A DNA stretch of 64,000 nt from RGIG3013 sp045538935 (GTDB taxonomy: Bacteria; Bacillota; Clostridia; Oscillospirales; Acutalibacteraceae), in the NCBI GenBank assembly GCA_045538935.1, contig JAZQEI010000027.1:124001-188000 (forward strand), given 5' to 3'. The notes beneath the pieces are model-generated. The model saw nothing but the letters and a program-made list of their open reading frames with translations, did not search any database and was not told the origin of the DNA. Position numbers and translations under genes: made by a program. The first letter of the stretch is position 1. Each line of letters opens with the position of its first letter. Positions 51,113 to 60,718 of this stretch are shown piece after piece.

Positions 51113-53740
51113 TTACTTTAGCTGTGATTTGACTATATCTAATACAGCGTTTAAAGCTTCCTCTGCCTTAGATACATCTTTACCGCCCGCCATAGCGCTA
51201 TCGGCCTTACCGCCACCGTTACCGCCTGCAATTTTGGCAATTTCTCTAACTAATGCGCCCGCATTAGCACCCTTTGCCACAGCCTGTGTGCCACAAGCAG
51301 TACAGAATGTAAGCTTTGGTCCGTTAACCGACGCAAAAGCACAAACAACATCTGGGTTATTTGCCTTAAAGGTATCACATAAAGTACGCATATGGTCGGC
51401 ATCTACGCCGTTAAGTAATGCCTTAACAACCTTTATTTCACCAACAATTTCAGCATTCTTAATAAGATCGTCGGTTTGTGCCGAAGCTATTTTTGCTTCT
51501 AACTTTTCTATTGCTTTATCACGCTCTTTTAATTCGGCAACTACCTGCTCTGCTTTTTTAACAAGCTCATCTGGGTTGTTTGCTTTTAATACTTGAGCCG
51601 TATTTAATATAGATGACTTGTAGTTGTTTAAAAGAGTTAGTACATTTTTACCGGTTACTGCCTCTATTCTTCTAACACCTGCAGCAACTGAGTTTTCAGA
51701 AACAATTTTAAATAAGCCAAGATTTCCGGTATTTGCAACGTGAGTACCACCGCAAAGTTCAACCGATTCGTTATCTATGGCAACTACTCTAACAATGTTA
51801 CCGTATTTTTCACCGAATAATGCCATTGCGCCCATTTTTTTAGCCTCTTCAATAGGCATTTCGGAGTTATTAACAACAACCGAATTCATAATAGCATTGT
51901 TAACAATATCTTCAACCTTTGTAATTTCTTCTTGGGTTAAGGGTGAGAAATGAGTAAAGTCGAATCTAACCGCAGAAGCATTTACAAGTTGGCCTGCTTG
52001 CTCAACATGAGTGCCCAAAACCTTTCTTAATGCAGCTTGTAATAAGTGTGCTGCAGTATGATTACGACGTATGGCATTTCGTTTTTCAACATCAATGCTA
52101 ACTGTAACGGTATCGCCAACACTTAAAGCGCCACTATTTAATGTGCCGTAATGTGTAAACACGCCACCAGCAGTTTTCTGAGTATCGGATACAGCAAATT
52201 CAGCAGAATTTTCGCCTATAATAACACCTGTATCGCCAACCTGTCCGCCACTCTCGCCATAAAATACAGTAGAATCTAAAACAATAATAGCCTTGCTGTT
52301 TTCGTTTATAACGCTTGTATGCTCACCATCACATACAATGTCGAGCACCTTTGCAGTACATTTGTTTTGTGCATAACCTAAGAATTCAGTCTTAGCTATA
52401 TTATCAAAACTAATGCCGTCACTACTCCAACTTTCAGCATCTGCAGCCTTTCTTGACGAGCGAGCTAGGTTGCGTTGTTTTTCCATTAGCGCATTAAAGC
52501 CCTCTTCGTCTACCTGCATACCGTTTTCAGCAACAATGTCTTTGGTAAGATCAAATGGGAAACCATATGTGTCGTAAAGTCTAAAGGCGTCTTCTGCCGA
52601 AAGCACAGAGCCCTTTGACATAAGCTGAGATAGAATACCAAGACCTTGGTCTATAGTTTTTGCAAAACCTGCTTCTTCATTTGTAATAACCTTAATTATA
52701 ATGTCGCGCTTTGCTATAAGTTCAGGATAGCCTGATTTATTTTCTTCAATAACAACATTACACATATCTTCAAGGAATGGGCGGTTAATACCTATTAACT
52801 TGCCGTGTCGTGATGCGCGACGAATAAGACGACGTAAAACGTAGCCTCTACCCTCGTTAGACGGAATAATACCATCGCTTATCATAAACGTTGCAGCTCT
52901 TGCGTGGTCGGTAATAGCACGAATTGATATGTCAGACTTCTCGCCCTTGCCATACTCTTTGCCCGAAAGCTCACAAACCTTATCTAATATTTTACGTACA
53001 GTATCAACCTCGAACATATTGTCTACGCCCTGAATTACGCAAGCCAAACGCTCAAGACCCATACCGGTATCTATATTCTTATGCTCAAGCTCGGTATAGG
53101 TGCCATCACCCATATTGTTAAACTGCGAGAACACGTTGTTCCAAATTTCCATATATCTGTCGCAGTCACAGCCAGGCTTGCAGTCTTTAGAGCCACAACC
53201 ATATTTTATACCACGATCAAAATATATTTCACTACATGGGCCACAAGGACCTGTTCCGTGCTCCCAGAAATTATCAGCCTTACCAAGTCTTACAATATGC
53301 TCTTCGGGTACCTTTATAACATCGCGCCAGATTGCATATGCTTCGTCGTCTTCTTCATAAACAGAAGGCCAAAGTAAATTAGCATCTATTTCGAGTTCTT
53401 TAGTTAAAAACTCCCATGCCCACGGTATAGCTTCGTTTTTAAAATAATCGCCAAATGAAAAGTTACCGAGCATCTCAAAGTATGTACCATGACGTGCGGT
53501 ATGACCAACACGCTCAAGGTCAGGTGTACGAATACATTTTTGACATGTGGTTACTCTGTTTCTAGGCGGAGTTACCTCACCTGTGAAAAACTTTTTCATA
53601 GGAGCCATACCCGAGTTTATTAGTAAAAGAGAATTATCGTTATTAGGCACTAAAGAAAAACTTTCAATTCTTAAGTGACCCTTCGATTCAAAAAACGAAA
53701 GATACTTTTCTCTTAGTGTGTTGAGTGACATCCATTCCAT
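51113..53740 (-). CDS. alaS: Alanyl-tRNA synthetase
   Basis: The 875-residue enzyme has the class II core (PNNDNSLLLINSGMAPMKKFF shortened, RHGTYFEMLGNFSFGDYFK), the tRNA-recognition part, the editing domain with HTAAHLL and CGGTH, and a C-terminal DHHA1-like region with GGGKADSAMAGG. This is the normal AlaS layout and length. ATG 53740 has AGGGAG 8 bases upstream. It leads the alaS-hinT-phosphoribosyltransferase operon. No T-box is visible in its short leader. Confidence 0.97.
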   Translation of the reverse strand: MEWMSLNTLREKYLSFFESKGHLRIESFSLVPNNDNSLLLINSGMAPMKKFFTGEVTPPRNRVTTCQKCIRTPDLERVGHTARHGTYFEMLGNFSFGDYFKNEAIPWAWEFLTKELEIDANLLWPSVYEEDDEAYAIWRDVIKVPEEHIVRLGKADNFWEHGTGPCGPCSEIYFDRGIKYGCGSKDCKPGCDCDRYMEIWNNVFSQFNNMGDGTYTELEHKNIDTGMGLERLACVIQGVDNMFEVDTVRKILDKVCELSGKEYGKGEKSDISIRAITDHARAATFMISDGIIPSNEGRGYVLRRLIRRASRHGKLIGINRPFLEDMCNVVIEENKSGYPELIAKRDIIIKVITNEEAGFAKTIDQGLGILSQLMSKGSVLSAEDAFRLYDTYGFPFDLTKDIVAENGMQVDEEGFNALMEKQRNLARSSRKAADAESWSSDGISFDNIAKTEFLGYAQNKCTAKVLDIVCDGEHTSVINENSKAIIVLDSTVFYGESGGQVGDTGVIIGENSAEFAVSDTQKTAGGVFTHYGTLNSGALSVGDTVTVSIDVEKRNAIRRNHTAAHLLQAALRKVLGTHVEQAGQLVNASAVRFDFTHFSPLTQEEITKVEDIVNNAIMNSVVVNNSEMPIEEAKKMGAMALFGEKYGNIVRVVAIDNESVELCGGTHVANTGNLGLFKIVSENSVAAGVRRIEAVTGKNVLTLLNNYKSSILNTAQVLKANNPDELVKKAEQVVAELKERDKAIEKLEAKIASAQTDDLIKNAEIVGEIKVVKALLNGVDADHMRTLCDTFKANNPDVVCAFASVNGPKLTFCTACGTQAVAKGANAGALVREIAKIAGGNGGGKADSAMAGGKDVSKAEEALNAVLDIVKSQLK

Positions 53741-53781
53741 TTAAAAAACTCCCTAAATAATTAAAAATCATATACTACTAT

Positions 53782-53810
53782 AGTATAAACTACCTTAAAT
53801 ATTTTGTCAA
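53782..53810 (-). promoter_or_regulatory. Promoter of the alaS operon
   Basis: On the minus strand, TTGACA (53810-53805) and TATACT (53787-53782) are exactly 17 bases apart. The leader is about 35 bases, too short for a T-box. Confidence 0.8.
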
Positions 53811-53839
53811 CTTTTGTATTATAAAAATATAGCTAATAT

Positions 53840-55459
53840 TCACTTAGAATTTACAAAATCGCATTTTGCAAATTCGTCGGCTATTGTGCTAAAAATAGGT
53901 GCAGCAATTTCACCGCCCGATTTTGCTCCTTCTACCATTACAACAACAATGTATTTAGGTTTATCTGCTGGGAAAAATCCGCAAAACCAACCGTTAGAAA
54001 CCATATTCTGCTCTACAACGCTTCCGGTTTGTGCAGTTGCAGTCTTTCCGGCCGCAGAAACAAGTTTTGGATTTGCTTTAGTGCCCGTACCGTATAACAC
54101 AACGTCTTTTAGGTGCTCTTTTATTGTGTTTGCTGTTTCTTCACTCATAACACGCGTTGCAGCAGACACCCCGTATTCAGTTATATGACCATTATCTATT
54201 GTCTTCTCTATTAGTGATGGTGTTATATATACCCCTTTGCATGCAATGGCATTATAAAGTGTAGCGAGTGATAATGGGGAAATGAGTAAATCGCCCTGCC
54301 CTATTGCAAAATTAGCAATAGCGGCATCACTAGATTGCAACCTACTAAGACTAGTTAGGTTTCCTTTTGCCGTTTTAATTGATTTTGTTAATGATATAAT
54401 CTGACCAAACGGATAATTTGATGCCGCATTATAAAGATTTTGAGCCCCAGTTTTAACTGCCAAATTATAAAAATATGTGTTACATGAATACGCTATTGCT
54501 GATTTAAGATTAATATTACCATGTCCTAAATGGCTATTACAAACAAAATCGTGATTGGCAATTTTTTCACTCCCCGAACAAAAATATTGACCGGCTAAAT
54601 TAACATTTGTCTGTAGTGCCGCCGCAGCAATACAGGGTTTAAACACCGAACCTACATCATACGCGCTAAGCGCTCGATTTATTAAAGCAGAATCTTTATC
54701 GTTAAGATAGTCTTTTACACTTGTTAAATTATATGATGGTTTGCTAACCATGGCCCTTATTTTGCCACTAGACGCCTCTAAAACAAGTGCCGCTCCCTTT
54801 GCGGTGTTATGCATAGCCTTTTGAACAATATTTTGCATGGTTAAATCTATAGTTGTAACTACCGAGTTATCATAAACCGACTCGTCAAAATCTATTTTCA
54901 CATCATCGTAAAGCAAATTGCCCTTAGCATCACAAGAATATCTTATATTTATAAATTTATCAGAATATAAAATATCGTCAAAATCAGCCTCAAGTCCACA
55001 CACGCCGTGCCCAGAAGTATCTAAATAACCAATTAAATGCTCGGCTACAGTATTCTCTGTTATGTGTTTTTTTACCTTTATACACTCTATTCCGTCACAC
55101 TGTACCGCCTTTTCTAGTGCCACTACTGCGACTTTGCCACTTTTTAATGTGTCAAGTACTTTTTCTAATTGTTCACCACTTATGAGTTCGCTAATTTTTA
55201 TTACAGCTTGCTCAGTAGGAAAAACAAATGCAAGAAATTCGGATTCTCTGTTTGTTATTGGCCTTAAATTAGTATCTAAAATAGTTCCTCTTAACCTTTT
55301 AACGCTTACGCTATACGAATTTTTAGCGGCGCTAGCCCTTAATTCCTCAGAACTGCTTATTACTAAAATACGAATAATACAAACCAGCGCTAAAGATAGC
55401 AATACTGCAAACACCGATGCCGTTCTAAACAAAATACTGTTTTTTTCGTTTTTAAGCAT
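53840..55459 (-). CDS. Penicillin-binding protein transpeptidase with a KTA motif
   Basis: The 539-residue protein has one N-terminal membrane anchor (about 10-35), a short N-terminal dimerisation region beginning KRLRGTILDTNLRP, and a transpeptidase domain with SVFK (271-274), SCN (325-327) and KTA (472-474) in AAGKTATAQTG. It is smaller than usual class B PBPs such as SpoVD or PBP2 (600-700 residues). The third motif is nearly always KTG; the codon GCA at Ala474 is clear. It should crosslink peptidoglycan peptides. The ribosome site AAGGCGG lies 7 bases before ATG 55459. U32 and mltG genes precede it. Confidence 0.9.
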   Translation of the reverse strand: MLKNEKNSILFRTASVFAVLLSLALVCIIRILVISSSEELRASAAKNSYSVSVKRLRGTILDTNLRPITNRESEFLAFVFPTEQAVIKISELISGEQLEKVLDTLKSGKVAVVALEKAVQCDGIECIKVKKHITENTVAEHLIGYLDTSGHGVCGLEADFDDILYSDKFINIRYSCDAKGNLLYDDVKIDFDESVYDNSVVTTIDLTMQNIVQKAMHNTAKGAALVLEASSGKIRAMVSKPSYNLTSVKDYLNDKDSALINRALSAYDVGSVFKPCIAAAALQTNVNLAGQYFCSGSEKIANHDFVCNSHLGHGNINLKSAIAYSCNTYFYNLAVKTGAQNLYNAASNYPFGQIISLTKSIKTAKGNLTSLSRLQSSDAAIANFAIGQGDLLISPLSLATLYNAIACKGVYITPSLIEKTIDNGHITEYGVSAATRVMSEETANTIKEHLKDVVLYGTGTKANPKLVSAAGKTATAQTGSVVEQNMVSNGWFCGFFPADKPKYIVVVMVEGAKSGGEIAAPIFSTIADEFAKCDFVNSK

Positions 55460-55468
55460 AAAAAAACC

Positions 55469-55506
55469 GCCTTAAAGCAAGATAATAATATCATTGCCTT
55501 AAAGCA
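55469..55506. repeat. 11-bp direct repeat GCCTTAAAGCA around the PBP ribosome site
   Basis: The copies at 55469-55479 and 55496-55506 are 27 bases apart, between the U32 gene and the PBP gene. The proximal copy contains most of the PBP ribosome binding site. A weak inverted repeat lies between them. It may be an mRNA-level control element or simply chance in a short spacer. Confidence 0.3.
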
Positions 55507-55524
55507 GCATTTTAAATCAGAATA

Positions 55525-56751
55525 TTATGCTTTTATTCTAAGCAGTGCTCCAGTCTTTATTGGACGTTCGTATGGTATAAGCACTTCCATCATAGGATGT
55601 ATTGCCGATTCTAACGGATTTAAATTTATATCATACAGCTCGTTGGCCGTAAATATAAATGGCATATTTTTTGGTTCTAGACAGTCAAACTCGCAACCAC
55701 GCGAGAACTTATTCTTCATAACCACTTTAACCATACCATTTTCGTACCCATTAACAACACCTGCTACGGTATAATCTCTTACATAGCCCGCAGACTGATA
55801 GGTTTGTGAATTTTTGGGTGTTCCAAAATAAAATCCGGTAGAATATGTGCGGTGACTTATTTTATTTAGTTCATCATCAACCCAAGCAGGAAGTTGCCAG
55901 TTATCGTTGTTCACTTTTAACGAGTCAAGCGCTCCCCTGTAAGCATTTGTGGTAACGGCAACATAATAATGCGACTTTGCTCTACCCTCGATTTTCAGGC
56001 TGTCTACACCCGCCTTAGCTAAAAGATCTAGGTGTTTTGACATATTAAGGTCGTTTGCATTTAAAATATATGTGCCTTTGTCAGTCTCGGTAATATCGTA
56101 AAGCTCACCGGGACGCTTTTGTTCTATAAGTGAATAACTCCAACGGCAAGGTTGTGCGCAGTCTCCTCTATTGGCATCTCTGCCGGTCATATAGCTTGAA
56201 AGCAAACATCTGGCCGAGAATGACACACACATTGCACCGTGAACAAAGGTTTCTATTTCTAGGTCTTTCGGTGTTTTTGCCCTAATGCCCGCAATTTCAT
56301 CTAACGATAATTCTCTTGCAAGCACAATACGTTTTGCGCCCATATTATAAAACTCGTTAGCCGTAAGATAATTTACTATTCCGGATTGTACTGATACATG
56401 CACATCTATATTAGGAGCATATTTTTTTACAAGACTTATGGTGCCTATATCTGCTGCAATAACAGCATCGGCACCGGCAGAATTCAAAAACTCTAAAAAC
56501 TGCGGTATTCTGTCAATTTCGTCATTTCTGGGCAAGGTGTTGCATGTAACATGCACTTTAACGTTGTTTTTGTGAGCATATTCTATGCCCTTAATTAAAT
56601 CTTCCTCGCCAAAATTTGTAGCGGCGGTGCGCATACCAAATTCTTCGCCCGCCAAATAAACCGCATCGGCGCCATAGTCTACCGCGGCATAAAGACGTTC
56701 AATATCACCCGCCGGACATAAAAGTTCGGGAATTTTGAAAGTATTGCTCAT
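55525..56751 (-). CDS. Peptidase U32 family protein
   Basis: The 408-residue protein shows PELLCPAGDIERLYAAVDYGADAVYL at the N-terminus (cut to PELLCPAGD here), RELSLDEI, FVHGAMCVSFSARCLLSSYM and the cysteine set GDCAQPCRW. These are the hallmarks of U32/YrrN-YrrO/RlhA proteins. Bacterial members are tied to 23S rRNA or tRNA hydroxylation with prephenate rather than to proteolysis. ATG 56751 has AGGA 9 bases upstream, overlapping the mltG end. Confidence 0.92.
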   Translation of the reverse strand: MSNTFKIPELLCPAGDIERLYAAVDYGADAVYLAGEEFGMRTAATNFGEEDLIKGIEYAHKNNVKVHVTCNTLPRNDEIDRIPQFLEFLNSAGADAVIAADIGTISLVKKYAPNIDVHVSVQSGIVNYLTANEFYNMGAKRIVLARELSLDEIAGIRAKTPKDLEIETFVHGAMCVSFSARCLLSSYMTGRDANRGDCAQPCRWSYSLIEQKRPGELYDITETDKGTYILNANDLNMSKHLDLLAKAGVDSLKIEGRAKSHYYVAVTTNAYRGALDSLKVNNDNWQLPAWVDDELNKISHRTYSTGFYFGTPKNSQTYQSAGYVRDYTVAGVVNGYENGMVKVVMKNKFSRGCEFDCLEPKNMPFIFTANELYDINLNPLESAIHPMMEVLIPYERPIKTGALLRIKA

Positions 56752-56757
56752 AATGAA

Positions 56758-57918
56758 TTATCCTAACCAATTTTTATCTGCTTTTAGTTTTTTTATAGTT
56801 GCCTTGTGCTCTGCCAATGTTTTGTTGTAATAGAACTTCATTACTTTATCGGTAACAAAATATGTATATTCAAAATTTTCAGTTGGATTTAAAGCAGCTT
56901 TAATAGAATTTAAACTAGGCGAACAAAGAGGTCCTGGTGGAAGGCCCTCGTTTTTATTGGTATCGTATCTACCGTTACCATGCGGATAATCCATTGTGGG
57001 AGACGAACCAAGAAATTTAGGTTCATCCCAATTTAATCTGTTATAAAATACCGCTGCAACATTGCTCATTTCACTAGGTGAGCCACCCGCCTCAAGTTCA
57101 ACAATAGATGCCATAGTTAAAATCTCGTGTATAGAATATCCCATATCCGATGCCTTTTTGCGCATATCTGCATCAAAACGCTCATCCATGGTGCGCACCA
57201 TTTTTTCAACCGCTAAACGAGCACACTCTTTAGAATCATATGAGTAAAAATCGTATGTGTCGGGGAAAAGATATCCTTCTAACCTATAATACACAGATTT
57301 TGTGGGTATATCTTTTGCAATTTCAAATCCTAGTTCAGCGTTTTTAACAGCACTCTTAAAATCTGCTACAGTACATACGCCTGCTTCGTCTAAAATTTTT
57401 GCAATATCGTCTACTGATGCCATTTCGGGAATGGTTACCGTTACACTCTGGGCTTTAGCGCCCTCTTTTTGAAGTTTGTTGGCAATATCATCATAGCCAA
57501 GCTCATTACTAAACGTGTAAACGCCATACTTATAGTCTGATTCGTAACCCTTTATTTTTGAATACATTCTGAACATAAAGGCATTGTTTATAGCATCGGC
57601 ATCCTCTAGTTTTTGAGCTATTTGTTTACCGCTCATACCCTTTTCAATATCAACTAAAACGGTTTTTTCGCTTCCACGACCTATACCCAGATAATCAAAA
57701 CTCAAAATAATTATGAATGCAGCAATTACGGCCGAAATTAAGAAAATTATACCTATCCAAATACCTGCACCTAGACAGCCTTTTTTATTTGACTTTTTGC
57801 GTTTTAAAGCTTTTGAATCATCGGTAGATGTGTCAAGCATAAAGCCTTCAGAAATAATATAATTATCTGCCGACTTATTTGACTGATTTTCTGTATTCGG
57901 ATTTAAATTATTATCCAT
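56758..57918 (-). CDS. mltG: Endolytic transglycosylase MltG (YceG-like)
   Basis: The 386-residue protein has a cytoplasmic N-terminus, one membrane helix (about 50-75), a LysM-like segment, and the YceG catalytic domain with the Glu in ASIVELEAG and the region YPHGNGRYDT to LPPGPLCSPSLNSIKAAL. MltG cuts nascent glycan strands to release them from synthesis. ATG 57918 overlaps the last base of the fthC stop (TAATG), which implies translational coupling. Confidence 0.93.
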   Translation of the reverse strand: MDNNLNPNTENQSNKSADNYIISEGFMLDTSTDDSKALKRKKSNKKGCLGAGIWIGIIFLISAVIAAFIIILSFDYLGIGRGSEKTVLVDIEKGMSGKQIAQKLEDADAINNAFMFRMYSKIKGYESDYKYGVYTFSNELGYDDIANKLQKEGAKAQSVTVTIPEMASVDDIAKILDEAGVCTVADFKSAVKNAELGFEIAKDIPTKSVYYRLEGYLFPDTYDFYSYDSKECARLAVEKMVRTMDERFDADMRKKASDMGYSIHEILTMASIVELEAGGSPSEMSNVAAVFYNRLNWDEPKFLGSSPTMDYPHGNGRYDTNKNEGLPPGPLCSPSLNSIKAALNPTENFEYTYFVTDKVMKFYYNKTLAEHKATIKKLKADKNWLG

Positions 57919-58532
57919 TAGTACTGGCTCCCTTTGAATTTTGGTTGAATTCGTTTGCAAGTTTTTATTCGTTGTTCAGAAATAATTGCATTTGCGGGCC
58001 TGTCAAACCTGCCATGGTATAAATGATGACGAATTTCGTCACTATAGCAAAGCACTGCAGAAAATCCGGTATAACGCGACATATATCTGTCGTAATATCC
58101 CATTCCGTAGCCTAATCTATAACCGTTAACGTCAACAGTAATAGACGGCAACAGCATTAAACACTTTGTAAAATCTGTTACTATAGGATAATCTGCGGGC
58201 GGTTCCAGAACATAAAAGGTTCCGGGCGATAAATCGTCAAAAGAATTTATATAATGAAACTCCATATCTCTTGTGCCTGAAATGCACCTAGGAACTGCAA
58301 CTTTTTTAGAATCTGCCCAGGCATTCTTAATTATTAATTCTGTGCTGATTTCTATAGGCGTAGAAACATAAACCAATATAGTCTCGGCTGAAGCATATTG
58401 GTATAATTTTCGTACATTTTCTGCAATTTTAATATCATTCTGTTTTCGTATCTCGGGATCTATAGAGTTTCGTTTTTCGCGGGCGGCCACTCTAATATCT
58501 TGTTTGTATTTTCTAATATCTATAGGGCGCAT
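57918..58532 (-). CDS. fthC: 5-formyltetrahydrofolate cyclo-ligase
   Basis: The 204-residue enzyme converts 5-formyl-THF to methenyl-THF with ATP. It has KRNSIDPEIR near the N-terminus, the phosphate-binding GYGMGYYDRYM and a C-terminal HLYHGRFDRP. It lies near thyX, so both folate salvage and dTMP synthesis are in one operon. Its start overlaps the end of the DJ-1 gene by 13 bases. Confidence 0.92.
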   Translation of the reverse strand: MRPIDIRKYKQDIRVAAREKRNSIDPEIRKQNDIKIAENVRKLYQYASAETILVYVSTPIEISTELIIKNAWADSKKVAVPRCISGTRDMEFHYINSFDDLSPGTFYVLEPPADYPIVTDFTKCLMLLPSITVDVNGYRLGYGMGYYDRYMSRYTGFSAVLCYSDEIRHHLYHGRFDRPANAIISEQRIKTCKRIQPKFKGSQY

Positions 58533-59059
58533 TTCATTGCCGCCTTTAACTTCTTAGTATTACAAGAAAAATAACCCGCTATTGCAAAGCCAAAATCCAA
58601 AGCAGAGCCTGCACCGTTAGCTGTAATAATATTACCGCTTATGCACACAGGGACATTAGAGATTTTTGCTCCCATAAGTTGCTCTTCAAAGCCGGTATAA
58701 CAGGTTGCTTCTATGTCTTGTAAAAGTCCTTTATGACCTAAAATAGACGGTGCTGCGCATATTGCCGCAATAAGAATATTGTTCTTAGCAGCATAATCTA
58801 TAAACATTTGCACCTTTTCGGATTTTTCTAAATTAAGTGTACCTGGCATACCACCGGGCAAAATTACCGCTTGCATAGTTTCATCGGGCAAAATCTCGCA
58901 GTCAACAACATCGCAAAAAACTGGTATTCCGTGAGAACCGGTTACCACTTTATTGCCCACACCAACTGTTGCTACCTCTAATTCGCTTCTGCGTAAAATA
59001 TCTACCGTTGCAAGCGCTTCTATTTCTTCAAAGCCTTCGGCTAAAAAAACATATATCAT
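58520..59059 (-). CDS. DJ-1/PfpI-family protein (YajL-like)
   Basis: The 179-residue protein shows the DJ-1 layout: FLAEGFEEIEAL with the conserved Glu, VILPGG and the nucleophile Cys in AAICAAPSILG. Members have been proposed as chaperones, deglycases or thiazole-synthesis relatives, none settled. It lies between tmk and fthC. Confidence 0.9.
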   Translation of the reverse strand: MIYVFLAEGFEEIEALATVDILRRSELEVATVGVGNKVVTGSHGIPVFCDVVDCEILPDETMQAVILPGGMPGTLNLEKSEKVQMFIDYAAKNNILIAAICAAPSILGHKGLLQDIEATCYTGFEEQLMGAKISNVPVCISGNIITANGAGSALDFGFAIAGYFSCNTKKLKAAMKCAL

Positions 59060-59070
59060 AAATAAACATC

Positions 59071-59733
59071 CTAAAGTATTTTTAAAGCTTCGTCCAAAAT
59101 ATCGGCCGAAATTTCTTCTATTGTTCTGGCATTGCCATCTTTAGCACAAGGAATTATTTTCCAACCCGAATACTCGGCTGTAAAAAGTGCTGACTTACGA
59201 CAATTCTCTAGATATTCAACATCTCTTTCGTGAATATCTTTTTTATTTTCGTCGCCCTTATAACGTCCGCTAAGAAGCTTTTGCGAAACATCTGTAGGCA
59301 TATCTAAAAATATTACTAAATCGGGCTTTGGAATACCAATTTTGTTATATTCAAAATCGTATAGCCAATTTAAAAACGACTCCCATTGTTCACGCGGTAA
59401 TTTTGAAGCTTGATGCACCGCATTAGAGGTGGTGTATCTACCAGATACTACTACCTTACCATTATTGTAGGCGTTTGACCAATTTGTTTTAAACGAGGCA
59501 TATCTGTCTACCGCATAAAAAACCGAAGATGCATATGCATTAACGTCACCAGGTTTAGAGCCAAATTCACCGGCTAAATACATTTTAACAAGTGCCGATG
59601 AATCACTATCATAATCTGGAAACGACACACTAACCGTTTCATACCCTTTTTGCTTTAAAGCCTCTGGTAATAAGTTGAGTTGTGTAGATTTTCCGCTTCC
59701 GTCAAGACCTTCTATAACAATTAGTTTTCCCAT
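59071..59733 (-). CDS. tmk: Thymidylate kinase
   Basis: The 220-residue enzyme phosphorylates dTMP to dTDP. It has the P-loop GLDGSGKST (9-17), the DRYASF motif with the catalytic Arg, and DLVIFLDMP. It follows thyX by 4 bases, so dTMP synthesis and its phosphorylation are made together. Confidence 0.95.
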   Translation of the reverse strand: MGKLIVIEGLDGSGKSTQLNLLPEALKQKGYETVSVSFPDYDSDSSALVKMYLAGEFGSKPGDVNAYASSVFYAVDRYASFKTNWSNAYNNGKVVVSGRYTTSNAVHQASKLPREQWESFLNWLYDFEYNKIGIPKPDLVIFLDMPTDVSQKLLSGRYKGDENKKDIHERDVEYLENCRKSALFTAEYSGWKIIPCAKDGNARTIEEISADILDEALKIL

Positions 59734-59737
59734 TTTA

Positions 59738-60511
59738 TCACTGCTTGTCCTTTAATTTTTTGTAGAACTCTTTCATTTCATTTGCCTTACCGCAGGTCAT
59801 TTTTCCTTCGGGACATTTTGAACACACACAGGTTGGTCCTGCGCTTTTAAACAAGTTAGGAGCCACCGCCACAACCAGTTCTAGCATTTGATCGGCTACT
59901 GCCTTAATTTCCCACTGTGCACGGTTACAACAACGATGTCTGAAGAAATTCATTAGACTTCTGGCGTTCATTGTAACTACCATTTTGGTATCGCAAGCAT
60001 TTGGCAAAACAAAACGCGCGTCTTCTATTGCTTTTTTCTCTGCCGACCTTTTTGCTGATTTTTCATCCATACCACTAGCAACAAAATCATTAAAATGTTT
60101 TTTGCGCAAGATATCGGTGATTTTGTCATAATATTCCTTATCTTTTTGCATGGCTTCTAAAAACAAAGCGTGTGCTTCTGGAACAGACTTAATTTCGGGC
60201 GGAGTAACATATTCAAAATCGTTCTCTGTAACATATCTTTGACTCTGAACCGAAAATGACGCAATTCTATGACGTGTTATTTGTGCAAGTAGCGCTCTAG
60301 ATACACCTTCAATTCCAAAAGTAAAACTAACATGTTCAATTGGACTTTCATGACCAATTTCAGAAAGCATTTCAACAAATGACGCTGCCTTTTGCTCGTC
60401 AAGGCCATCGCGTATGGTTTCTATGGTAGCAGGACTATAACACAGTTTTGCCGCTGAAGCCACAGCAAACTCTGGGTTTGGCGTATATGTAAGCAAGGTT
60501 ACCTTTGCCAT
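59738..60511 (-). CDS. thyX: FAD-dependent thymidylate synthase with a Cys-rich tail
   Basis: The 257-residue enzyme makes dTMP from dUMP using methylene-THF, FAD and NADPH. The ThyX signature RHRIASFSVQSQRY and the second RHRCCNRAQW are clear. The C-terminus has a short extra segment with CVCSKCPEGKMTC, four Cys that look like a metal site. ATG 60511 has AAGGAG 8 bases upstream; GTG 60520 is an alternative. It leads the operon thyX-tmk-DJ-1-fthC-mltG-U32-PBP. Confidence 0.95.
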   Translation of the reverse strand: MAKVTLLTYTPNPEFAVASAAKLCYSPATIETIRDGLDEQKAASFVEMLSEIGHESPIEHVSFTFGIEGVSRALLAQITRHRIASFSVQSQRYVTENDFEYVTPPEIKSVPEAHALFLEAMQKDKEYYDKITDILRKKHFNDFVASGMDEKSAKRSAEKKAIEDARFVLPNACDTKMVVTMNARSLMNFFRHRCCNRAQWEIKAVADQMLELVVAVAPNLFKSAGPTCVCSKCPEGKMTCGKANEMKEFYKKLKDKQ

Positions 60512-60543
60512 TTCAGACACTCCTTGTAGGTATATTTATTATG

Positions 60544-60572
60544 ATTATATCAAATAAATGGCCGCTTATCAA
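60544..60572 (-). promoter_or_regulatory. Promoter of the thyX operon
   Basis: On the minus strand, TTGATA (60572-60567) and a perfect TATAAT (60549-60544), preceded by TGA (extended -10), are exactly 17 bases apart. Confidence 0.75.
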
Positions 60573-60654
60573 CATAAATTTTAGTTCTTACGTTTAAATA
60601 ATTATGTATGATTAGACGATTTTACAATATACACGATAGGTAGATATAATTTTG

Positions 60655-60683
60655 TAGACATACTTGTTCTTTTATGATAAAAT
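60655..60683 (+). promoter_or_regulatory. Predicted promoter of the MoxR-DUF58-transglutaminase operon
   Basis: TAGACA (60655-60660) and TAAAAT (60678-60683) are 17 bases apart, with an extended TGA before the -10. The leader would be about 29 bases, ending with GAGGGG 8 bases before ATG. Confidence 0.5.
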
Positions 60684-60718
60684 TAGTTAAATATTATTAA
60701 ATTTGAGGGGAATTATAT

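Noticed and set aside
53741..53839. Possible T-box leader for alaS
   Set aside because: The predicted leader is about 35 bases, far too short, and no T-box motif is visible.
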